A DNA stretch of 64,000 nt. Source: Paenibacillus qinlingensis (lineage in GTDB: Bacteria > Bacillota > Bacilli > Paenibacillales > NBRC-103111). Under the pieces are notes generated by a model that saw nothing but the letters and a program-made list of their open reading frames with translations, made no database searches and was not told where the DNA came from. The translations under genes were made by a program, and so were the position numbers. Position 1 is the first letter of the stretch. Each line of letters begins with the position of its first letter. This document shows positions 52,227 to 59,649 of this stretch, piece after piece. The stretch covers positions 1 to 64,000 of the forward strand of contig NZ_JABMKY010000027.1 of NCBI RefSeq assembly GCF_013204845.1. Direction: 5' to 3'.

Positions 52227-52952
52227 ATGACAGTTCAGCGATCCATATGTATTTCCGGCACAGACAGAGGCATCGGCCTAGCACTCGTGAAGGATTATCT
52301 GTTGGAAGGGTATACTGTTTTTGCTGGAGGTATTACGACAGAGAATGAAGCATTCATTCAGCTTAGCAGTCAATTTCCAGATCACCTACACACTTCCTTC
52401 CTAGATGTGGGCAGCGACGCGAGTGTGCAGGCGTTCGCCGCGTTCATCGCAAGCAAGACCGACAAACTTGAGCTGCTCATTAATAATGCAGCCATTCTGG
52501 GGGATATGAAGCAAACCGTTACGGATGTTATCGATTTCGATGAGATTCAGCGGGTATATAATATCACGGCCCTCGGTGCTATCCGCCTAACGAATTACTT
52601 AATTGAACCGGTCATGCAAGGTGGCCAGCTCATCGTGAACATTTCATCAGAAGCAGGCAGTATTCGGCAAAGCCATCGAGAGTCATGGTTCGGGTACAGT
52701 ATGGCAAAAGCGGCTTTAAATATGGGATCAACCATGATTCACACTACGATTCGCAAACAAGGTGGGCGTGTTCTTTTGATACACCCTGGCTGGGTAAAAA
52801 GTGCTATGAACGGGTCATGGAGTGATGCAGGTACCTATACGCCAGAAGAGGCTGCAGCCAATATTCGGCATATAATCAAACTAAATAAGGATCACATCCA
52901 TGAACAACCGCTTTATCTGGCTGCCGATACGGGGGAAGAATTGCCTTGGTAG
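52227..52952 (+). CDS. Short-chain dehydrogenase/reductase (module B)
   Basis: A 241-residue SDR. The cofactor loop is SGTDRGIGLALV (Thr-Gly replaced by Ser-Gly), NNAAILG is near 84-90, the catalytic serine is in NISSEAGSI and YSMAKAALN carries the Tyr and Lys. It is a paralogue of the module A SDR. ATG 52227 follows AAGGAGAG; the longer frame back to 52071 overlaps the binding-protein gene and is not used. It is the last gene of module B, 55 bases after the lipoprotein gene. Confidence 0.88.
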   Translation: MTVQRSICISGTDRGIGLALVKDYLLEGYTVFAGGITTENEAFIQLSSQFPDHLHTSFLDVGSDASVQAFAAFIASKTDKLELLINNAAILGDMKQTVTDVIDFDEIQRVYNITALGAIRLTNYLIEPVMQGGQLIVNISSEAGSIRQSHRESWFGYSMAKAALNMGSTMIHTTIRKQGGRVLLIHPGWVKSAMNGSWSDAGTYTPEEAAANIRHIIKLNKDHIHEQPLYLAADTGEELPW

Positions 52953-53066
52953 GCGTATTTCAGCCTGCTTCTGGGCAGTTTAGAAGAAGAGTTTAAGGCA
53001 TTACGGAGAGTACGCGGCTTGGTTACAAGACGATATGCTTCCGTGAGTTCGCATCTCTCGCTAGTT

Positions 53067-53095
53067 TTGTATTTATCTGAGGGTTACTATACAAT
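53067..53095 (+). promoter_or_regulatory. Promoter of the Fe-alcohol dehydrogenase gene
   Basis: TTGTAT at 53067-53072 and TACAAT at 53090-53095 are separated by 17 bases. The leader to ATG 53142 is about 40 bases. Confidence 0.7.
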
Positions 53096-53141
53096 AGTAA
53101 GAGGGGAATCATTCCCTAGTTATGTTCGAGGAGGTATGATC

Positions 53142-54305
53142 ATGAATAATTTCACATTCCACAATCCAACTACCCTACATTTCGGTCAGGGACAATTAGA
53201 CAAACTAACGACCGAAGTACCGAAGTATGGGAAAAATATTTTACTTGTCTATGGTGGAGGCAGTATCAAAGCCAATGGCATCTATGACAAGGTTGTCCAG
53301 CTCCTACAAGGACTAGAAGCAACCATCGTAGAACTGAGCGGCGTTGAGCCTAATCCGAGATTAACGACTGTCCACCGCGGCGTAGCCCTGTGCCGTAGTA
53401 ATAACATCGACCTCATCCTTGCAGTAGGCGGCGGCAGTGTAATCGATTGCGCGAAAGCAATCGCCGTTGGTGCTAAGTTCGAGGGCGATTTCTGGGATAT
53501 CGCAACACGTAAAGCAGCAGCTACAGGCGCACTTCCATTAGCAACTGTACTGACCATCGCTGCGACTGGCTCCGAAATGAACTCTGGTTCTGTTATTACC
53601 AATTGGGAAACCCAAGATAAACTAGGCTGGGGAAGTCCATTTTCATTCCCGAAATTCTCAATCCTCGACCCCGCTCATACGACATCCTTGCCTGAAAACC
53701 AAACCGTATACGGCATGGTCGATATTATGTCTCACGTCTTTGAGCAGTACTTCCATCATGGCACGAACTCCCCTATACAGGACGGGTTCAGCGAAACGAT
53801 ATTGCGTACGGTTATTGACACAGCTCCTCTTCTGTTAGAGGATCTGAACAATCTTGAACACCGCGCAACCATTCTATACAGCGGCACTATGGCGCTTAAC
53901 GGCACGTTAAGCATGGGTATCCGCGGTGATTGGGCGACGCACAACCTGGAGCATGCGGTTTCTGCTGTCCATGATATCCCGCACGGCGGCGGCTTGGCCA
54001 TCCTCTTCCCGAACTGGATGACCCACACCCTCGAGTCCAACGTGGGACGTTACAAACAGTTCGCGCAGCGCGTCTTCGGTATTGATGCCGCAGGCAAATC
54101 CGACAAGCAGGTTGCCGAGGAAGGCATCGCGGCATTGCGTGCGTTCTTCACCAGTATCGGCGCACCTAGCCGACTGGCTGATTACAACATCGATGACTCC
54201 ACGATGGAGCTTATGGCCGATAAAGCCATGATTTACGGCGATTTCGGCAACTTCCAGAAGCTGACTCGCGCCGATGTCGTGAAAATTTACCAAATGTCGC
54301 TATAG
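53142..54305 (+). CDS. Iron-containing alcohol dehydrogenase (butanol dehydrogenase/YugJ-like)
   Basis: A 387-residue group III alcohol dehydrogenase that interconverts aldehydes and alcohols with NAD(P)H. MNNFTFHNPTTLHFGQGQ is the family start. The nucleotide-binding GGGSVIDCAKAIAVGA is near 95-110 and ATGSEMN near 145. The metal ligands are in DIMSHVFEQYF (Asp and His near 194-198) and HAVSAVHDIPHGGGLAILFPNW (two His near 262-275). ATG 53142 follows GAGGAGGT by six bases. The gene is monocistronic. Confidence 0.93.
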   Translation: MNNFTFHNPTTLHFGQGQLDKLTTEVPKYGKNILLVYGGGSIKANGIYDKVVQLLQGLEATIVELSGVEPNPRLTTVHRGVALCRSNNIDLILAVGGGSVIDCAKAIAVGAKFEGDFWDIATRKAAATGALPLATVLTIAATGSEMNSGSVITNWETQDKLGWGSPFSFPKFSILDPAHTTSLPENQTVYGMVDIMSHVFEQYFHHGTNSPIQDGFSETILRTVIDTAPLLLEDLNNLEHRATILYSGTMALNGTLSMGIRGDWATHNLEHAVSAVHDIPHGGGLAILFPNWMTHTLESNVGRYKQFAQRVFGIDAAGKSDKQVAEEGIAALRAFFTSIGAPSRLADYNIDDSTMELMADKAMIYGDFGNFQKLTRADVVKIYQMSL

Positions 54306-54319
54306 GCATTACGAGCATG

Positions 54320-54362
54320 AAGAAGCCGCACTCCAAGGTCAACCTTGGGGTGCGGCTTTTTA
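54320..54362. terminator. Bidirectional terminator between the alcohol dehydrogenase and helicase genes
   Basis: AAGCCGCAC-TCCAAGG pairs with CCTTGGGG-TGCGGCTT, followed by a T run. It lies between convergent genes. Confidence 0.85.
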
Positions 54363-54366
54363 CGTC

Positions 54367-56697
54367 CTAGCGCTGCACAGGCAGCACCTTATAGTCTCGC
54401 CATTCTTCCGGCAGCAAGCGCTGATAGCGCGGCTGTAAGTAACGATCGTCGATCAGCAGCAGCACACCGTGATCCGTTTCGGAGCGGATTAACCGTCCGC
54501 CAGCCTGCTGCACTTTGTTCATACCGGGATAGACATAGGCGTAGTCGTAGCCGTTTTTGCCCGTGCGCTCCATGTAATCCTTGATCAGATTACGCTCCGG
54601 CCCCAGCTGCGGTAAGCCAACGCCCACCACAACGACGCCCGTTAAACGGTCGCCGACAAGATCAATGCCCTCGGAGAAGATGCCGCCCATCACTGCAAAA
54701 CCCACTAACGTCATTTCCGACCCCGCCTGAAATGCCGATAAGAAGTGCTCTCGCTCCTCCTCCGTCATTTTGGCCTGCTGAACGAGTACATTGAGCTGCG
54801 ACTCTTCCGCCGACTCACCTACAAGATCCGTAAATGCCTCATACACACTGCTCATATACGCATACGAAGGGAAAAACACGAAATAATTCCCCGCTCGTCC
54901 CTTGACCAGCTCATAGATTGAACGCGCGATCTGCGTACGACTGTGTTCCCGATCCTGGTAACGGGTCGAAAGCGGCTGCACGAAAACCTCCAACTGCTCC
55001 TTAGCAAAAGGCGACGGCACCGTCACAGAGTAATCGTCTTCTCCTGCCCCTAACATGTCCATGAAATAGGACAATGGGGACAGCGTCGCCGAGAAAAACA
55101 CATGCACCCGATACCCTTTCCCCACTTGCCGCAACAAATGTGATGGATCTAAGCACACGAGCTTCACGCTGACCTCGTTCCGATCATTCACAGCTAGCGT
55201 CACATACCGCTCGTCATATAGCTTCGAGATGCGCAAGAAATTTTGCGCACCGAAATACGCATCCAAGAGTCCCGCACTTACACTCGCAGTACCGGCCGAT
55301 CGTGCCAATTCCTTTTCAGCTTCCGCTATAAAGGCTTCCACCTGCACCAACAACGAGTCCGGCAGCCCTGACTCCACCATCATTTCTCGATCTCCGACCT
55401 GCTTACGGAGCGCTATGAAATAGGCATTTATCGCCTTCGCTGCGTCATGGACCTCCTTACTCACACCTTTGAACTCCCGCTGTAGTGTAAGAAATACCGA
55501 TTTGTGCAGCTCACTGGCATACATCTCCCGTGCACGATCCACCAAATTATGTGCCTCATCAATAAGCAGCGTTGTTTTCCGCTTCTGCTCCTCGAACAGC
55601 CTTTTCAAATTCACCCTAGGGTCGAAAATATAATTATAATCACAAATCACCGCATCCGCCGCATACGCCACATCCAACGAAAACTCAAACGGACACACCC
55701 GATGCTTCCGTGCATACCTTTCAATTACCGTACGCGTCATCACGGTTTCCTGCTTGAGCAGATCCAGCACCGCCTCATTCACCCGATCATAGTAGCCATC
55801 CGCAAACTCACAGTGTGCTGGCGTACACTTGACCTCGTCCTTTAAGCACACTTTCTCCTTTGCGGTTAGCGTAACCACCTGTAGCTGCAAGCCCTTGTCC
55901 TGCAACAGGTAAAATGCTTCCTCAGCCGCCGTGCGCGTGATCGTCTTCGCCGTCAAATAAAAAAAACGCTGAAGCATCCCTTCTCCCATCGCTTTCACCG
56001 ACGGAAAAAGCGTCGACATCGTTTTGCCAATGCCTGTCGGTGCCTTAGCAAACAGCTTGTGCTCATCCTGGATAGTTTTGTACACCGCCCCGACCAATTT
56101 GCGCTGCCCTTCACGGTACTGTGGAAAAGGGAATTGCAGCTCCTTGATGCTCTGATTCCTGCGTTTCTCATGGTCAATCTTCACCTGTGCGTACGGATAG
56201 TAGCTCTGAATCACCTCATGCACAAACCGTTCGAGCTCTTCGTACGAAGCTCCCCTTACAAAATGCCGCGTCTCCTCCGTATCCACCTGTGTGTACGTCA
56301 TCTGAACTCGCATATGATGGAGCCCGCGATCATGGGCAATCATATAGGCATAGCACATCGCCTGTGCCCAGTGCACAGGGTATGAATTCTCTTCAATCAG
56401 CGCAATATCTCCGGAAGTCGATTTGATTTCATCTACCGTTAATGTACCGCCGTCATCAGTCCCAGTTAACAGCCCGTCACAACGCCCATCTATGACAAAT
56501 GAAAGCCCCTCATACGCAATCTCCGCTGACACATACACTTCACGCTGATCGGATTCTCCGTATTGCTTTTGCAGTCTTTGATGCGCCTTCGTACCATCAC
56601 TTAATGACTTGCTCGAACGAAATCCCGTATCAATACTACCACTGCTAAACACATATTCTACAAGCGAACGAACTGATATCTGAACAACAGGTAGCAT
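54367..56697 (-). CDS. PD-(D/E)XK nuclease domain fused to an XPD/DinG-type Fe-S helicase
   Basis: A 776-residue protein with an N-terminal Cas4-like nuclease domain: Asp74 in GRCDG and Glu90-x-Lys92 in VDEIKS. It is followed by an SF2 helicase of the Rad3/XPD family: Walker A APTGIGKT (219-226), four cysteines for a 4Fe-4S cluster (C284, C291, C296, C335), DEAH at 380-383, and C-terminal motif VI with QAGGRLIRSETDHG. DinG-like helicases unwind 5'-tailed DNA, D-loops and R-loops; the nuclease suggests combined unwinding and cleavage in repair. It is monocistronic, with phrase family 1 upstream. Confidence 0.9.
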   Translation of the reverse strand: MLPVVQISVRSLVEYVFSSGSIDTGFRSSKSLSDGTKAHQRLQKQYGESDQREVYVSAEIAYEGLSFVIDGRCDGLLTGTDDGGTLTVDEIKSTSGDIALIEENSYPVHWAQAMCYAYMIAHDRGLHHMRVQMTYTQVDTEETRHFVRGASYEELERFVHEVIQSYYPYAQVKIDHEKRRNQSIKELQFPFPQYREGQRKLVGAVYKTIQDEHKLFAKAPTGIGKTMSTLFPSVKAMGEGMLQRFFYLTAKTITRTAAEEAFYLLQDKGLQLQVVTLTAKEKVCLKDEVKCTPAHCEFADGYYDRVNEAVLDLLKQETVMTRTVIERYARKHRVCPFEFSLDVAYAADAVICDYNYIFDPRVNLKRLFEEQKRKTTLLIDEAHNLVDRAREMYASELHKSVFLTLQREFKGVSKEVHDAAKAINAYFIALRKQVGDREMMVESGLPDSLLVQVEAFIAEAEKELARSAGTASVSAGLLDAYFGAQNFLRISKLYDERYVTLAVNDRNEVSVKLVCLDPSHLLRQVGKGYRVHVFFSATLSPLSYFMDMLGAGEDDYSVTVPSPFAKEQLEVFVQPLSTRYQDREHSRTQIARSIYELVKGRAGNYFVFFPSYAYMSSVYEAFTDLVGESAEESQLNVLVQQAKMTEEEREHFLSAFQAGSEMTLVGFAVMGGIFSEGIDLVGDRLTGVVVVGVGLPQLGPERNLIKDYMERTGKNGYDYAYVYPGMNKVQQAGGRLIRSETDHGVLLLIDDRYLQPRYQRLLPEEWRDYKVLPVQR

Positions 56698-56846
56698 GCC
56701 ACGTCTCCATTTTTAGAACATTTGTTCCTTATTATACCATGTGCATCGGTGAAACACTACTAACCCATGTCGCGAGCTGACTTAACTCCTCCTTCCTATT
56801 TTGCAGCTTGTTTTGCAGCTTATTGTCCGCCTCTTCCCTTCACGCT

Positions 56847-57040
56847 AAAATAACTGGATTATGTACAGCTAATTTCGTCTCTTAGCCTCGATTCAGCAAA
56901 CTAACTGCAAAATATCCATCTAAATTCGAGCATATTCAAATAAATCAACAAAACTCGCCTAATTAACTACATATATTCCACTTAAAAGTAAATATCGAAG
57001 GAATACGGGGAAATTAGCTGTATTTTTTCCATTTATTTGA
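56847..57040. repeat. Intergenic phrase family 1, locus D
   Basis: Degenerate copies of the ATTARCTGKA / TMCAGYTAAT phrase lie near 56850-56874, 56900-56922, 56960-56985 and 57010-57035. The gap 56698-57248 otherwise shows only a duplicated G-rich segment (GTGGTAGATGAGTACGTA, near 57094-57111 and 57131-57148) and no gene. Confidence 0.65.
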
Positions 57041-57248
57041 GTGTTGTGGGGCTAAAGGTAATTGAGTGTGCGAAGGCAGCGTGTGGTAGGGGGTGGTAGA
57101 TGAGTACGTAAAGAGTAACAAGTGGTGGGGGTGGTAGATGAGTACGTATGTGGCTATACACAATTGCCCGCGCCAAAAACCCCCTCCACGTCGAGCCTAG
57201 CTCATACGCAGAAGGGGTGAACAGTCTTCTTGCTGTTTCACTTCAAGA

Positions 57249-58703
57249 TCATTTGACCCACTGAAACGGGGTTGTATTAAAAAATAAGTCCGGATTGGCC
57301 TGAATATTATGCGCCCAGAAAGTAAAATGCAGATGCGGCCCCGTAGAGAACCCTGTTGTGCCGACAAGCCCGATAATGTCGCCCTGCTTGACGCGGTCGC
57401 CAGGTTTGACACGCAGCTCGGAGAGATGCGCGTACTGCGAGAACAGCCCCATTCCGTGGTCAATATAAATGGAATTGCCGGTCAAATACAGGAGTTCCGC
57501 TAACGCTACAACTCCATCGTTCGTTGCCTTGATCGGCGTGCCTTCTTTGGCGGCCAGATCAAGGGCCATATGCGCGCTGTCGTATTTCCCGTTCACATAA
57601 CGGGTGTACCCATACGGCGTGGTCAAAATCCCCTCGACCGGCTTCACGAACGGCCCGCTAAACAAAAAGCTCGGTTCCGACTTGCTTCGCGCCAGATCGA
57701 TCTTCTTCTGATCCGCGTTGATGCGTGCCGTATCCTGTTTCATGCTTTCCATTTGCTCGGTAACCTTCAAATACTGCGTCTCAAACTTCTTCGCCTTGAT
57801 GGTTAGCGTCTGATCACCAATCGGATACGTACCTGCCTTCACACTCATCGGGATTGGCAAATACGTAAAATATCCCGCTTCATACGGTTGAAGTGTGTAC
57901 GTTTTGCCCTGCCAAGCGATACTGCCTGGCTCCTTATGGCGCACAAGTACGATATCTCCCGGCGATGCCTGATCCGGTATGAGCTTCCAGCTCGCGCCCA
58001 AGACCGCTTTCGCGCCAGCTTCATCTTTATAGAGCAAAGACTCCGCTTGGAGCTGCGTCAAATGGGCTTTCACCCCTTGAATGATCGCTTTCGCATCCTC
58101 CGTCATACCATCTATCCAACTCTGTCCACCATCCACGGTGAGTACGAGTGGGCTTTTACTATTTGTTGTGCTTGGTAGTAGAGCCCAACCAATCTTCGGC
58201 GTCACGAACTGTGACTGCTTCACATCAAACATCGTCCCGTTCAACGTAACAATATCCACGCTCGGGCTTCCTGAGGACGTCGTAGCTGCAGCTCCTGACG
58301 CTACTGATGCTCCCGATGCGCCTGCCGCCGTGCTCCCAGTCCCGCTCTCCAAGCTCAACAGCTTTGTGATCGCTTCCAGTCCATTCGTAGCCGTTCCTCC
58401 ATCTGTCGGCAGGGCTTCCGTACTGGTGACTTCCTGCCAATGGGCGCCGCCGTCTGAAGTATGAGCCATCCCGTCCGCGTATTTCACCCAACCTCGATCG
58501 AGGTCAAGCATTCGAAATTCTAAAGCTACGCGAGGTGTTGGCGTTGGTACAGGTGTTGCGACTACGATATCTGGTACCTCTTTCTTCGAAGAGGTCAATG
58601 TTCCAAATGGTGAGTCTCCAATGAAAATGACCACACCAGCAGCTAGGATGCAAGCACCGGCTAGCAGTGGCCATTGGCGCCGTTTTCTAGGTTTCACAGA
58701 CAT
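57249..58703 (-). CDS. M23-family peptidoglycan endopeptidase, membrane-anchored
   Basis: A 484-residue cell-wall protein. It has one N-terminal transmembrane anchor (about residues 10-30), then a long region with a YCF48/photosystem-stability-like motif (GGAHWQEVT, near 85) and low-complexity Ala/Ser (about 130-155). The C-terminal LytM/M23 domain is zinc-binding: His in DSAHMALDLAAKEGTPIKA and HLHF in STGPHLHFTFWAHN. It cleaves peptide cross-links or regulates such enzymes; the zinc-site aspartate is in the usual place. ATG 58703 follows GGGAGGTAGGC. Confidence 0.88.
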   Translation of the reverse strand: MSVKPRKRRQWPLLAGACILAAGVVIFIGDSPFGTLTSSKKEVPDIVVATPVPTPTPRVALEFRMLDLDRGWVKYADGMAHTSDGGAHWQEVTSTEALPTDGGTATNGLEAITKLLSLESGTGSTAAGASGASVASGAAATTSSGSPSVDIVTLNGTMFDVKQSQFVTPKIGWALLPSTTNSKSPLVLTVDGGQSWIDGMTEDAKAIIQGVKAHLTQLQAESLLYKDEAGAKAVLGASWKLIPDQASPGDIVLVRHKEPGSIAWQGKTYTLQPYEAGYFTYLPIPMSVKAGTYPIGDQTLTIKAKKFETQYLKVTEQMESMKQDTARINADQKKIDLARSKSEPSFLFSGPFVKPVEGILTTPYGYTRYVNGKYDSAHMALDLAAKEGTPIKATNDGVVALAELLYLTGNSIYIDHGMGLFSQYAHLSELRVKPGDRVKQGDIIGLVGTTGFSTGPHLHFTFWAHNIQANPDLFFNTTPFQWVK

Positions 58704-58783
58704 GCCTACCTCCCAAAGGATGACGAGGGTTGTCCACTTGCTAGACGCCGTCGTCTCTGATTTCACTCTTCTCATGGTAACAC

Positions 58784-58816
58784 AAAAAACCCGAAGACAG
58801 CTATGTCTCCGGGTTC
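58784..58816 (-). terminator. Terminator after the ydjO-like gene
   Basis: On the minus strand AACCCGGAGACA-TAGC-TGTCTTCGGGTT is followed by a T run. It lies eight bases past the stop codon at 58824. Confidence 0.85.
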
Positions 58817-58823
58817 TATAACG

Positions 58824-59051
58824 CTATATTTGTACGCCCTTTTTGAGCGTTTTCTGATCACTATTCGTGTTATTAACTAATGGAAGTAACTTGACACTTC
58901 GAACCATTGTGGACTGACATAAATGACATGTCGGCACGTGATCGAATGCAAAATTATCTCGCATCCAGCCTTTACAGCCTTCATTTTCACAAGACCATAC
59001 CGTCACATTTTCTAGAGGCATCTCTTCAAGCGACTTTTTTCTGGAATACAT
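58824..59051 (-). CDS. YdjO-family cold-inducible zinc-ribbon protein
   Basis: A 75-residue protein with two Cys pairs, C-E-N-E-G-C and C-H-L-C (residues about 20-25 and 42-45), predicted to bind zinc. The core WSCENEGCKGWMRDNFAFDHVPTC (in parts) is the defining pattern of the YdjO family, whose members are induced by cold in Bacillus. GGAGG precedes ATG 59051. It lies directly downstream of a cold-shock gene in the same direction, separated by a terminator, consistent with joint cold response. Confidence 0.88.
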   Translation of the reverse strand: MYSRKKSLEEMPLENVTVWSCENEGCKGWMRDNFAFDHVPTCHLCQSTMVRSVKLLPLVNNTNSDQKTLKKGVQI

Positions 59052-59096
59052 GGATAAACCTCCTTAGAGTACTAAGCGTCAGCTAGCTTTAAATTG

Positions 59097-59134
59097 AAAA
59101 AGACTGCCATTACTTAAGTAAAGGCAGTCTTTTT
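59097..59134. terminator. Terminator after the cold-shock gene
   Basis: AAAAAGACTGCC pairs with GGCAGTCTTTTT around a 14-base loop. It lies eight bases after the csp stop on the minus strand. Confidence 0.9.
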
Positions 59135-59141
59135 AATTATA

Positions 59142-59342
59142 TTACAGTTTTACAACGTTTTCTGCTTGTGGTCCGCGGTTACCTTGAACTACGCTGAATT
59201 CAACGGATTGACCTTCGTCCAAAGTTTTGAAACCGTCGCCTTGGATTGCGGAGAAGTGAACGAATACATCGTTGCCGCCTTCAACTTCGATGAAACCGAA
59301 ACCTTTTTCTGCGTTAAACCATTTTACTGTACCAGTAGCCAT
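59142..59342 (-). CDS. Cold-shock protein (CspA/CspB family)
   Basis: A 66-residue single-stranded nucleic-acid chaperone. RNP1 is KGFGFIEV (13-20) and RNP2 is VFVHFSAI (26-33). The length and the ending GPQAENVVKL are typical. ATG 59342 follows GGAGG by eight bases; an upstream extension to 59495 covers the leader. The leader is about 50-60 bases from the predicted promoter and AU-rich, as in other csp genes where temperature alters mRNA structure. Confidence 0.96.
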   Translation of the reverse strand: MATGTVKWFNAEKGFGFIEVEGGNDVFVHFSAIQGDGFKTLDEGQSVEFSVVQGNRGPQAENVVKL

Positions 59343-59406
59343 TGTGAAATACCTCCAAAAATTATTAACATGTTTTTTATTCTTCAAAGAGAAAAAATTC
59401 ACACAT

Positions 59407-59435
59407 TGTATAAGGTTCACTAACAAAAATGAAAA
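59407..59435 (-). promoter_or_regulatory. Probable promoter of the csp gene
   Basis: On the minus strand TTTTCA (59435-59430), a 17-base spacer and TATACA (59412-59407). The predicted start of transcription is near 59400, which leaves an AU-rich leader to ATG 59342. Confidence 0.5.
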
Positions 59436-59649
59436 CCCTTTACAATATGTGAATTCAGGTTCTATTTGTCGATTGGATTTATCATAACACACCACTTATG
59501 AAAACGCAAACTATTTCCAGAACTTACTAGTGTAAATTTTGTGAAAGCTGCCCCAACTTTAGTCTAGGTTGCCCCTTGGTCTCCAGACGGTTTGATGCGC
59601 AGGGCAGGGGGACTATACTTGACGTATCGAGTTTAGGAGGGTTTTCACC

